The translations under genes were made by a program, and so were the position numbers. Below the pieces are notes generated by a model, which saw only the letters and a program-made list of their open reading frames with translations, was not told the DNA's origin and made no database searches. This document shows, piece after piece, positions 24,288 to 32,651 of a stretch of DNA of 64,000 nucleotides. The number at the start of each line of letters is the position of its first letter. The stretch's first letter is position 1. Source of the stretch: Kiritimatiellia bacterium (GTDB lineage Bacteria > Verrucomicrobiota > Kiritimatiellia > RFP12 > UBA1067); assembly GCA_017406465.1 (NCBI GenBank), contig JAFQYM010000002.1, positions 59,992-123,991 of the forward strand. Reading direction: 5' to 3'.

Positions 24288-26947
24288 CAGCGAATGAGGA
24301 TCACCGTACCCGCGTTAATCTTGTCGCCTGTGCTGCCGACTACGGGGAACTGCGTGTAGGTTCCCGGCGAGGACACGAGCTGCGGCAGATAGGCCTTCTT
24401 GTTCTTGAAGTCCCACAGCGCCACAAGCCCGTTCGAAAGTTGGACCGGCTTGAAGTTGCGCACAAGCTGCATATTGCTCCCGTCCACGTTCCCCTGATAA
24501 AGCTTCAGATAGTAGAGTCGCGCCTTGCCGGCGGAGGCCGGAGAGCCGTCCTTGTTCTGGGCGAAGAGATGGAGGTTCAGACCGCTGTCAATTGTCGCGC
24601 TGGCGTCAACCGCTGTAAAGTCGCTCTGCGTCCAAGTCGTCCCGTTGACTGTCACCGAGAGCGCGCCCGTGCAAAGCGACGAACTGACCGTATAATCCGT
24701 GCTGATGGCTCGGCTGCTCGAAAACGACTGGAACTTGCCGTAGCCAATGCAGAACACGTTCTGCGACAGGTAGTTGTGCCACAGGTAGAAGCGGCGCATG
24801 TCGTAGGGGCTGGTGCTGGCACTGCTGTTCCATGTCTCAAGGAAGCCCAGGTCTCCTTTCTCCTTGAACTGCATCTTGAATTCGCCCTTGGTGCCGGACT
24901 TGCCTGTGACGCCGGTATCGACGAAGATCGTGCCGTCGGACTCCACGTAATCGACGTAGTAGGCGGGCTTCTCCTCGCCCGAAAGTTTAATGCCAACCGC
25001 CTTCGTCGACGGGATATATGGCGAGGGGAGATAGACGCTCTCCGTCACCGTGTCGTAGAGCGCAGCCTTGTCGTCGTAAATGCAGGGCTTGAAGTCGCGG
25101 ACTTTCTCGCCGTCCTGCCAGATTTCAAGTCCGTAGCAACGCGCGGCGGAACGGTAGCGCGAGCCAGAGGAGAAAATGTGGAGGTTCTTGCCGGTGTCGA
25201 AGTTGGCGTCATTGGAAAGCGACCAGACATTCGTTCCGTCGAGTTCGATGGTCTGCGCTCCCTTCATAAGCGAGGCATCGAATGAATGCTTCGCCTCGGA
25301 GACCATTTGGATTTTCGTTGAGCCGTCGGTATGGGCGTAGGCGCCGTGGGCGCTCGAATCACTCCCGTAGTCGCCGTAAAGCCACCTGTAATTGTCGGAC
25401 TCACTCTGCGACTTGCAGCTGACCGGGAAGAAGTAAGTCGGCCATTCATCCGGATTGTCCGCACCGAGATACACCCGGTGCTCCGTGGGATTGACAGGCT
25501 CGCGCAAATAGCGGTACTTCTCCCATCGCACCCCCTCGTCGTAGGTGTAGGCGAACTCGCCCTTGGCGCGCGTCCCGGCGCGGGCGCGGACACCGGTGTC
25601 GAGCGTTTCCCAGCCGCTGGATTCAATGTAATCAACGAAGACGAGATTCTTCGCCTTGGCCTCTTTCGCCTGCACAGGGCCGTTCAGGAAGCCGCGCCTC
25701 ATGTGGAAGATGCGCTTCGAGACGTCATCGTAGAGCGCAAACTCGCCGTCCTTGAGGCACGGCTTGAAGTCGCGCACAAGCGCGCCGCCCTGCCTGATCT
25801 TGCACCCGTAGAGGCGGTATTGCCCAGCCCAATCCGCAGTTCCGTCCTTGTTGCAGGCAAAGAGGTAGAGCGGCATTTCCAAATCGACCTCCGCCGAATT
25901 GGTGCCTGTATAGAGGGTTTTCTTTTCTCCGCTTTCATCGATATTGGTTCTCTCAAGAGTCTGGGTGCCGGACGAAAGCGACGACTCCACGAGATAGCGC
26001 GTCCCCACAGAGTAAATGGTGGCGTCTTCGCCGGAAAGAGCGCCATAGCCCACGCGCATCACGCCCGTGTTGCAGTAGAGAAGGTAGAAGCGCTTATCGC
26101 CGTCGGCCGTGTAGGCTCCGAGGACAGACTTGTTGCGTGCCCGCGTCGTCAGGACCGCGAGGTCGATTTCGGCGGATGTGCCGGACTGCGCGTTTATTTC
26201 CGTGTCAATGTAACCGCACCCCGTCGATTCGACGTAATCAACGAACTCGTCGGGCTTTTCGCTGTCCTCGTCACACTCAAGATCCGTACCAGAGCCAGAG
26301 TAGAGGATGTTGCCGCTCACGGTGTCGTAGAGGCCCGCGCGGTCGTCCTTCACGCAGGGCATGAGATCCCGGACGAGCGTCATATCGCCGCCGTCCTTCG
26401 GCCCCTGCCAGATCTTCAGGCGATAGATGCGGGCCTTGGACTTGTAACTTGCCGTGCCGCCAACATTGCATGCGAACAGATGAAGCGTCTTGCCGGTATC
26501 AAGGCAATTCCCGGTCTTGCTCCACACGGTGAGGCCGTCAACCTTGATCGTGTTGGTCGTCTGGCTTTCGCCGTTTGTCGCCGAGAACTCGGAAACGTAG
26601 TCGTAGATGCGGTTCTTCTCCCACCTAGCTTTCCAATCGCCGTTCCAAGTCACCTCCACACCGCCGCCGTACGTCGTCGTGTACATGTTCCCGTCGACAT
26701 TGAGGCAGTAGCAGAAGTAGAGCCGAGATCCGGTAGAGCTGCTCGTCCGCGAGCCGATGAGCGAACTGTCCTTGAACTCCAGCCACTCGACCTGCGCCTC
26801 GACCCTGGTGTTCCAGCGGCCGGTGACGCCGGTATCGACGTATTGCGAGCCGGTCGATTCGACGTAGCGCACGAACCTGTCGGGCGTTTCGGCGAATGCA
26901 AGCGCCGGGATTGCAGCGAACAGTATAGCAATTGTACTTGCCTTCAT
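24287..26947 (-). CDS. Large secreted protein with four LamG-like repeats
   Basis: Start at 26947 (MKASTIAILFAAIPALAFA, a signal peptide) with GGAGG upstream; an earlier frame start at 27028 would precede the promoter. The mature 865 residues hold four repeats of about 210, each opening FVDY(V/I)ES(T/S/D)G....DTG and closing with (L/K)VR(D/N)(F/L)(M/K)PC...LYD. The fold is probably concanavalin/laminin-G-like and carbohydrate binding. The C-terminus lacks an obvious anchor. It is first in the operon with GH5 and the phosphatase fusion, suggesting it captures the glycan those enzymes process. Confidence 0.85.
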   Translation of the reverse strand: MKASTIAILFAAIPALAFAETPDRFVRYVESTGSQYVDTGVTGRWNTRVEAQVEWLEFKDSSLIGSRTSSSTGSRLYFCYCLNVDGNMYTTTYGGGVEVTWNGDWKARWEKNRIYDYVSEFSATNGESQTTNTIKVDGLTVWSKTGNCLDTGKTLHLFACNVGGTASYKSKARIYRLKIWQGPKDGGDMTLVRDLMPCVKDDRAGLYDTVSGNILYSGSGTDLECDEDSEKPDEFVDYVESTGCGYIDTEINAQSGTSAEIDLAVLTTRARNKSVLGAYTADGDKRFYLLYCNTGVMRVGYGALSGEDATIYSVGTRYLVESSLSSGTQTLERTNIDESGEKKTLYTGTNSAEVDLEMPLYLFACNKDGTADWAGQYRLYGCKIRQGGALVRDFKPCLKDGEFALYDDVSKRIFHMRRGFLNGPVQAKEAKAKNLVFVDYIESSGWETLDTGVRARAGTRAKGEFAYTYDEGVRWEKYRYLREPVNPTEHRVYLGADNPDEWPTYFFPVSCKSQSESDNYRWLYGDYGSDSSAHGAYAHTDGSTKIQMVSEAKHSFDASLMKGAQTIELDGTNVWSLSNDANFDTGKNLHIFSSGSRYRSAARCYGLEIWQDGEKVRDFKPCIYDDKAALYDTVTESVYLPSPYIPSTKAVGIKLSGEEKPAYYVDYVESDGTIFVDTGVTGKSGTKGEFKMQFKEKGDLGFLETWNSSASTSPYDMRRFYLWHNYLSQNVFCIGYGKFQSFSSSRAISTDYTVSSSLCTGALSVTVNGTTWTQSDFTAVDASATIDSGLNLHLFAQNKDGSPASAGKARLYYLKLYQGNVDGSNMQLVRNFKPVQLSNGLVALWDFKNKKAYLPQLVSSPGTYTQFPVVGSTGDKINAGTVILIR

Positions 26948-27083
26948 GACAGTTCCTCCATCATTGTTTGTGCCAACAGTATAGCAAAAGACATTCATGG
27001 ACGCTATGTCTTTATGCGCATTAAACATTGTTTTTTACGCACAGTGCGGAATGCGACGGGGGAAATTATGCTATACTATGCCC
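26948..27083. promoter_or_regulatory. Divergent promoters of the carbohydrate locus
   Basis: Two identical extended -10 boxes, TGCTATACT, face apart: 26986-26978 on the minus strand for the LamG gene, and 27069-27077 on the plus strand for the regulator. Around 85 bases between them contain partial inverted repeats (CGCATT near 27017 and AATGCG near 27050), candidates for the regulator's operator. The plus-strand box lies 6 bases from the ATG. Confidence 0.6.
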
Positions 27084-28256
27084 ATGCCGGCAATTAGAGA
27101 CAGGCCAATACGCATCCTCGCCCATCTGTACGCGATGCAGAAGGCGTCGCGCGAGATGTCGGGCGGGATACTGCACTACGCGGCGGTGCATCCCGACGTT
27201 CAGGCGCAGCTCTACGGAATAGGCACCCCCCGCCGTCGCCGGGAGGAGTTCCGCGCCTGGCGGCCGGACGGAATCATCCTCGGCGCCACGGACGAAGCGA
27301 CCCTGCGCTCGGTTGAAGCGCTCGGATGCCGCGCAGCGGTCTTCGTCAATGCAAGACCTGCCGCGCCGACGACACTGCGCTGGGGCAGCGTGTACTGCAG
27401 CAACACCGCCGTTGCGGAATCTGCCGCAAAGGTCTTCGCCGGAAAACGCCTCGCGCACTTCGCCTTTGTCGGAACGCGCACCGACGACGAATGGAGCGGC
27501 GAGCGCGGCGCGGCGTTCCGCAGGCTCGCGGCGGCGGCCGGGTGCTCCTTCTCGGAGTTCAAGTCGCCAAGAACCGCGCGGAGCAACCACCGCAACGAAC
27601 TCGCCGCGCTCGCCGAGTGGTCGAAGCGCCTGCCAAAGCCATGCGGCATATTCGCCGCGTGCGACGCAAGGGCGAAGGACGTCCTCGACGCCTGCGCTCT
27701 GGCCCGCGTGCCGATTCCGGAGCAGGCCATTGTGCTCGGCGTGGACAACGAGGAGTTCATCTGCCGTCAGACGCTTCCGACGCTTTCAAGCGTGGTTCCC
27801 GATTTTGCCCATGGCGGATACCTTGCCGCCGAAATGCTCGTCGAGCTGATTGCCGGGAAAAAGCGGCGAATGCCGCCAATGACATTCGGCGTCAAGGGCG
27901 TCGTGGAGCGCATGTCGACGACCGACACGCGGGAGACGGGGCGAATGGTCGGCCGGGCCCAGGAGTTCATCCGCACCTACGCGACATCCACGGATATTTC
28001 CGTCGCGGATGTCGCGAAGGCGTCAGGCACGTCTCTCAGGCTTCTCCAGAAAAACTTCAAGGCAGTCGCCGGCACGACGATCTGCGACGCCCTGCAGACC
28101 GAGCGCCTGAAGCGCGTCTGCGAAATCCTGTCGGAGACATCGACGCCGATAGGTCAGATTGGAGAACTGTGCGGATTCGGCAACGACGCCTACCTGAAGA
28201 AGCTCTTCCATAGGCGGTTCGGCTGTACAATGCGCGACTACAGGGCGGAACACTAA
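27084..28256 (+). CDS. XylR/AraC-type sugar-sensing transcriptional regulator
   Basis: The N-terminal 280 residues are a periplasmic-binding-protein fold (RPDGIILGATDE, LGVDNEEFICRQTLPTLSSV, GGYLAAEML), as in XylR and LacI sensors. The C-terminal 100 residues are an AraC helix-turn-helix pair (DVAKASGTSLRLLQKNFKAV, ICEL.. and GFGNDAYLKKLFHRRFG). It should bind a sugar in the cytoplasm and switch the divergent LamG-GH5-phosphatase operon and the transporter behind it. I start it at 27084, the likely +1; an ATG at 27078 is possible. The length is 390 residues. Confidence 0.92.
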   Translation: MPAIRDRPIRILAHLYAMQKASREMSGGILHYAAVHPDVQAQLYGIGTPRRRREEFRAWRPDGIILGATDEATLRSVEALGCRAAVFVNARPAAPTTLRWGSVYCSNTAVAESAAKVFAGKRLAHFAFVGTRTDDEWSGERGAAFRRLAAAAGCSFSEFKSPRTARSNHRNELAALAEWSKRLPKPCGIFAACDARAKDVLDACALARVPIPEQAIVLGVDNEEFICRQTLPTLSSVVPDFAHGGYLAAEMLVELIAGKKRRMPPMTFGVKGVVERMSTTDTRETGRMVGRAQEFIRTYATSTDISVADVAKASGTSLRLLQKNFKAVAGTTICDALQTERLKRVCEILSETSTPIGQIGELCGFGNDAYLKKLFHRRFGCTMRDYRAEH

Positions 28257-28272
28257 CGGAAATCAACGCCAG

Positions 28273-29496
28273 ATGGAGACGACACGGACATTGTCAAGTG
28301 AGCGGGCGGCTGTCGCGGCGCACTTCGCGCTGCTTGGACTCGTCTGCGCGACATGGGGGTCTTCAATCGACGACGCGAAGCTGCTGCTCGGACTCGACGA
28401 ACGCAAGCTGGGGTGGCTCCTCTTCTCCGGCCCCGCAGGATGCCTCGCAAGCTTCGCGTTCGCGAGCGCACTGACGGCAAAGTTTGGAAGCCGCAGTTGC
28501 CTCATCCTGTCAACAATCCTCTATCTTGCGTCGACCGCCGGCGGAATGGTCTGCTTCCTCTCGCGCGCATCTTTCCCGTTTTGGTGCGCCACAACCGCCT
28601 GCCTCGCGGCGACGGGCAATCTGTTCAACATATCGATGAACACTCAGGCGGGAATCGTTGAACGCCGCGCAGGGCGGACGATCATGGGATCATTTCATGC
28701 GATCTTCAGCCTCATGTGCCTCGTCGCATCTGTCGGCGCGGTTTCTGCTTCCTATCTCGGCGTCCCTCCTGAATGTCGACTTTCCGCGGTCCTCGTCATT
28801 GCAGTCGTCGTGCATCTCTCATTTCTGCGCTGGCTTCCGAAAGACGACGACATGGCGGCGAAGCCTGGGCGGGGGCGGCTGCGCTTGCCCGACGCGCAAC
28901 TGCTTGTTGTCGGACTCGCCGCGCTCGTGGTCATCGCATGCGAAGGGGCAATCAACAACTGGGTAGGCGTATTCTACCACGACTCCCTCGGCGCACCTCC
29001 TGGGCAGGTTAAGTGGGGCTATTGCGCGGTCGGCGCAATGACGGCTCTTGGACGATTCTCGGCAGACCCTCTCGTAAATCGATATGGCGCGGGGAAGGTC
29101 TTCCACTCCTATTCGCTTCTAGTGGCGATAGGCATGGCCACCGCGCTTTCGTCTCCGTTCCTCGGCTTGTCACCTCTTCCCCTAGTCCTGATGGCAACAG
29201 GAGGATATGGCATCGCCGGATTCGGCATCTCGGCTCTCGTACCGATCCTGTATTCAAAGACGAACAAGACAACCTCGATGTCGGCAGCATCTGCCCTAAC
29301 CTTCGTCGGCGCAATGGGCTTCGCTGGCTCCTTCATGGTCTCGCCGGCGATCGGTTGCATTGCCAACGCCACCAACCTCTCTGTTGCCCTTGGCGTATTT
29401 GCCGCACTGATCCTGACCTGCGCATTTCTCAGGATCGACGGGACTGCTTGTCGTGGAGAACCTCGCTGCACACCGGTCGCACCACGCAAGCCATGA
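28273..29496 (+). CDS. MFS transporter
   Basis: A 407-residue, 12-helix major facilitator protein. The segment LTAKFGSRSCLI matches the loop 2-3 motif, with the ending changed from the usual DRXGRR. The N-terminal half has LFNISMNTQAG, similar to FucP/YbjJ-type sugar and small-molecule permeases; the region at residue 195 is a cytoplasmic loop with the charged KDDDMAAKPGRGR. It starts 17 bases after the regulator and is probably co-transcribed, so it may import the oligosaccharide or monosaccharide released by GH5. The substrate is not provable here. Confidence 0.85.
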   Translation: METTRTLSSERAAVAAHFALLGLVCATWGSSIDDAKLLLGLDERKLGWLLFSGPAGCLASFAFASALTAKFGSRSCLILSTILYLASTAGGMVCFLSRASFPFWCATTACLAATGNLFNISMNTQAGIVERRAGRTIMGSFHAIFSLMCLVASVGAVSASYLGVPPECRLSAVLVIAVVVHLSFLRWLPKDDDMAAKPGRGRLRLPDAQLLVVGLAALVVIACEGAINNWVGVFYHDSLGAPPGQVKWGYCAVGAMTALGRFSADPLVNRYGAGKVFHSYSLLVAIGMATALSSPFLGLSPLPLVLMATGGYGIAGFGISALVPILYSKTNKTTSMSAASALTFVGAMGFAGSFMVSPAIGCIANATNLSVALGVFAALILTCAFLRIDGTACRGEPRCTPVAPRKP

Positions 29497-29633
29497 CCCA
29501 AAATCGCAGTCACAAGTCACACACGTCAGATACTGAATTCCCATTTGCAGCAGCAGCCAGGATCGGAGACATCGGGATAGCAGCTTCCGCGGCAAATCCG
29601 CCGCGCACACGGGAATCATATACAGTAATCTTC

Positions 29634-29656
29634 TATAGAAGGGTCTGACCCTTTTC
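29634..29656. terminator. Hairpin between converging MFS and corA genes
   Basis: AAGGGT-CTG-ACCCTT followed by TT on the plus strand ends the transporter transcript. The same stem can act for the converging corA gene. The 150-base gap also holds the 15-mer CCGCGGCAAATCCGC at 29587-29601 and no gene. Confidence 0.5.
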
Positions 29657-29657
29657 G

Positions 29658-30599
29658 TCAGAACTTGCGGTTGCGCGAGAGGACGAAGAAAAGCGCGCCG
29701 ATGAGGACGGCGAGAACGCACGAGACGCCCATCACTATCGCAAACGCGTTGCCATGCTGCTGGAACGGCAGCGGGATGTTCATGCCATAGATCGACGCGA
29801 TGAGCGTCGGCACGGCGAGAAGAATCGTCGCCGCCGTCAAATACTTCATCACGTTGTTCAAGTTGTTGTTGATCAACGACGCAAAAGTATCGAGAGTGCC
29901 GTTCAATATGTTCGCATGTATCGTCGCAGTCTCGAGCGCCTGCTGATACTCGACCATAGCGTCCTCGAGCTGGTCGCGGTCGTCTTCGCTCATCACGAGC
30001 TGGCGCGCCGTGTTCGCGCGGGCAAGCGCAATCGTGTCGGCCTTGAGCGACGTCGTGAAGTAAACGAGCGACTTCTCGATCGTTAGGAGCTTCAAGAGCA
30101 CCTCGTTCGAGATCGACTCGTGAAGCTCGTCCTCGAGCGCAAGCGAGCGCTGGTGGATGTCGTGGAGATAGCGAAGGAACAGCACGCCGCCGTGCCAGAG
30201 GAGGCGGAACGCAAAGCGATAGCGGTCAGACGGCGGGCAGACGCGGCGGATCTGGTCGAGGAACGCCGTCGTTACCGGCGTCTGCGCGCTGCAAACGGTG
30301 ATGACCGTCTGACGGACGAGAATGATGCCGAGCGGGACCGTGCGATAGGGAACCACCTCGTCGTCTTCGACCGCATAGGGAACGTGGACGATGAGAATGG
30401 ACGAGTCGTCGTCGTAGTCGAAACGCGGACGTTCGTCGGCGTCGAGAGGGTCGGTGAGGAAGTCGCGCGGAACGCCGGTGTGCGTCAAAACACGCTCAAG
30501 CTCGGTCGTGGTCGGCTCGACGAGGTTGATCCAACAGGACGGCGCAAAGTCCGAAGTCTCCCTGAGACCTCCGTTCTCCCAGCGGTAGATCGCCATCAT
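29658..30599 (-). CDS. corA: CorA-family magnesium/cobalt transporter
   Basis: CorA forms pentamers that let Mg2+ into the cell. The 313-residue protein has the acidic cytoplasmic domain, a long helix (residues 150-250) and two C-terminal membrane helices with the signature YGMNIP at 271-276 between them. AAGGGGG lies upstream of two tandem ATG codons (30599, 30596). Its gene lies just after pheS on the same strand but 35 bases away. Confidence 0.95.
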   Translation of the reverse strand: MMAIYRWENGGLRETSDFAPSCWINLVEPTTTELERVLTHTGVPRDFLTDPLDADERPRFDYDDDSSILIVHVPYAVEDDEVVPYRTVPLGIILVRQTVITVCSAQTPVTTAFLDQIRRVCPPSDRYRFAFRLLWHGGVLFLRYLHDIHQRSLALEDELHESISNEVLLKLLTIEKSLVYFTTSLKADTIALARANTARQLVMSEDDRDQLEDAMVEYQQALETATIHANILNGTLDTFASLINNNLNNVMKYLTAATILLAVPTLIASIYGMNIPLPFQQHGNAFAIVMGVSCVLAVLIGALFFVLSRNRKF

Positions 30600-30634
30600 G
30601 TCGCACCCCCTTCCCGGTTACCAGTTGCCAAATC

Positions 30635-31645
30635 CTACGCGAGCTGCGAAAGGAACCTGACGTCGTTTTCGTAAAGCCAGCGAATGTCCGGGATTCCGTA
30701 CTTGATCATCGCGATACGCTCGACGCCGAAGCCGAACGCATACCCCGAAACCTTCTCGGCATCGTATCCGACGTGCCCGAAGACGCGTGGATCGACCATG
30801 CCGGCCCCCGCGACCTCGATCCAGCCGGACTGCTTGCAGACGTTGCATCCCTTGCCCTTGCAGACATGGCAGGTGAAGTCGACTTCGACCGACGGCTCGG
30901 TGAACGGGAAGAAGTGCGGGCGGAACCTGACCGTAACGCCGTCGCCCATCATCTCCTTCGCGAAATACGCGAGCACCGACTTGAGGTCGGCGAGCGAGAC
31001 GGGCTTGGTGTCGACATAAAGACCCTCGATCTGGTGGAAGTTCGCGGAATGCGTAGCGTCAGTCGTGTCGCGGCGATAGGTGCGGCCGGGGCAGATCACG
31101 CGGATCGGCGGCTTGTTCGCCATCATCGTGCGGATCTGCACAGGCGAGGTCTGCGTCCTGAGGAGGCAGTCTTCGCCAAACCAGAAAGTGTCGCTCCTGT
31201 CCATCGACGGATGGTGCGCGGGAGTGTTGAGAGCGGTGAAGTTGTTGAACTTCGTCTCGAGCTCAGGGCCGTCTGCGACGGTAAAGCCGAGCCGACCGAA
31301 GATCGCCGCAGTCTCCTCGATGACGCGGGAGAGCGGATGCTTGACGCCAAGCCCCCACCAGCGACCGGGGAGCGTGAGATCGGCGTCCACGGACTTCTCG
31401 CCAACGGAGCCAGCGCCCTTCGCCGCAAGAGCGGCCTCGACCTCGGCGCGCCACGCCTGGACGGCCTTGCCGAACGCGGGACGCTCTTCCTTCGGAACGT
31501 CCTTCATCGCCTTGATGAGCGCGGGGATCGAACCGTTGCGGCCGACATACTTTACGCGAAGCGCCTCGACCGCCGCGGCGTCGTTCGCCGCAGCGATTTC
31601 CTTCAGGCTCTCCGCCTTCGCATTCTCGAGTTCTGCAAGAGTCAT
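30635..31645 (-). CDS. pheS: Phenylalanyl-tRNA synthetase alpha subunit
   Basis: Charges tRNA-Phe together with the beta subunit PheT. Visible are the coiled N-terminal arm (1-90), TDATHSANFHQIEGLYVD (motif 2 region), the FTEPSVEVDF strand with a CHVCKGKGCNVCKQSGWIEV zinc-like insert seen in many bacteria, and motif 3 GFGVERIAMIKYGIPDIRWLY. The length is full, 336 residues. pheT, usually next to it, is absent here: corA follows. It has its own promoter at 31672-31700. Confidence 0.97.
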   Translation of the reverse strand: MTLAELENAKAESLKEIAAANDAAAVEALRVKYVGRNGSIPALIKAMKDVPKEERPAFGKAVQAWRAEVEAALAAKGAGSVGEKSVDADLTLPGRWWGLGVKHPLSRVIEETAAIFGRLGFTVADGPELETKFNNFTALNTPAHHPSMDRSDTFWFGEDCLLRTQTSPVQIRTMMANKPPIRVICPGRTYRRDTTDATHSANFHQIEGLYVDTKPVSLADLKSVLAYFAKEMMGDGVTVRFRPHFFPFTEPSVEVDFTCHVCKGKGCNVCKQSGWIEVAGAGMVDPRVFGHVGYDAEKVSGYAFGFGVERIAMIKYGIPDIRWLYENDVRFLSQLA

Positions 31646-31671
31646 TTCGCCTTCCCAAATTTTTGCCGCGT

Positions 31672-31700
31672 ATTATACCCTTTTTCCGCGCGCGGCTCAA
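31672..31700 (-). promoter_or_regulatory. Promoter of pheS
   Basis: TTGAGC (31700-31695), 17 bases and TATAAT (31677-31672), with GGG before the -10. The leader is about 20 bases, with GGAAGG as the ribosome site; there is no room for a Phe attenuator. Confidence 0.7.
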
Positions 31701-31726
31701 CCCTCGAAATTAAACAAAATGAGCCG

Positions 31727-32650
31727 TCAAGACGCGTCCGTCTTGACTGCCGAATCACCCTTCAAATAGACGCGCGCGGAGTCGGTCGCATCGTCGGCCA
31801 TTTCAGGAGTCGCCTGCACGCCGGCGAACTTCACCATGTCGGCGGACTCTAGGAACGCCTTGAGTCCCTCGACATTCGAGCACTCGCCGAGGCGGCTCCC
31901 CGCAAGTTCGCCGAGAAACTCCTCCGTCGTGAGGTGTGGCGCGCGAATGCCGTACTTGCGCTGGACATAGCGACGGACGACCATAGTGAGCTCCACATAG
32001 AAGTCTTTGTAGCGCCCACGCCCAGGGAGCCCCTTCTTGAGAAGACGGTCGAGCTCGACCCACGCGCGCTCGATCGGGCTCATCCTGTGCTCTTTGATGC
32101 GCCGCGCGAGATAACGCAGCAGGAGCCACACGGCCGCGACTATGGCGCCGATAGCGAAGAGCGCAAGCGCACACCAGCCGACAAGCTTCCACGAAAGCGG
32201 CGGCAGGTCCTTCTGCGGATCGGCCTCCATGTCGCCGGTCACCGTCTCGCGTGCGGGCGGGTTCTCGAAATAGATGGGCCCTGCAACAAACGAAAGCGAA
32301 CCTTCGTCTGCCGCCGTCGAAAGAAGCCGAGGCGAGGCGGTCACGGCAAACGGCGCAATCTTGTAGACATCGGCGCAGGGCTCTGGAATAAGCTTCCAGT
32401 TGATGGTCTCGACGAGAGAGCCGTCAGCATTCTTCACGGGCTTGCCGGCAAAGTCCTCGGCAAGCGAAAAGCCGCGCACGCGGTCTCTGAGATCGGGGAC
32501 TGACGCCTTGACGTCCTTCGGCGTCTTCATCGTCACCGTAAGAAAGACGCTCCGCCCAGGGTCAATCTGCGTGCGGTCGGCATCGACCTTGAGGTCGATT
32601 CCACCACTACTCATCTCGAGGACGGTCGCCGCTATGAGAAGAAGATTCAT
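31727..32650 (-). CDS. BatD/DUF4381-like membrane protein
   Basis: Starts at 32650 (MNLLLIAATVL, a signal or anchor), one base after the DUF58 stop. The N-terminal half is a beta-sandwich like BatD; a membrane helix lies near residues 160-185 (LVGWCALALFAIGAIVAAVWLLL); the C-terminal 100 residues (AWVELDRLLKKGL...FYVELTMVVRRYVQRKYG...LTTEEFL) match DUF4381. In Bat (aerotolerance) operons such proteins work with MoxR ATPases in cell-envelope homeostasis. It is the last gene of the three-gene operon. Confidence 0.8.
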   Translation of the reverse strand: MNLLLIAATVLEMSSGGIDLKVDADRTQIDPGRSVFLTVTMKTPKDVKASVPDLRDRVRGFSLAEDFAGKPVKNADGSLVETINWKLIPEPCADVYKIAPFAVTASPRLLSTAADEGSLSFVAGPIYFENPPARETVTGDMEADPQKDLPPLSWKLVGWCALALFAIGAIVAAVWLLLRYLARRIKEHRMSPIERAWVELDRLLKKGLPGRGRYKDFYVELTMVVRRYVQRKYGIRAPHLTTEEFLGELAGSRLGECSNVEGLKAFLESADMVKFAGVQATPEMADDATDSARVYLKGDSAVKTDAS

Positions 32651-32651
32651 T

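Noticed and set aside
29497..29657. tRNA or small RNA gene in the MFS-corA gap
   Set aside because: No cloverleaf or CCA-adjacent acceptor stem could be folded by eye; only the terminal hairpin and the 15-mer repeat are visible.
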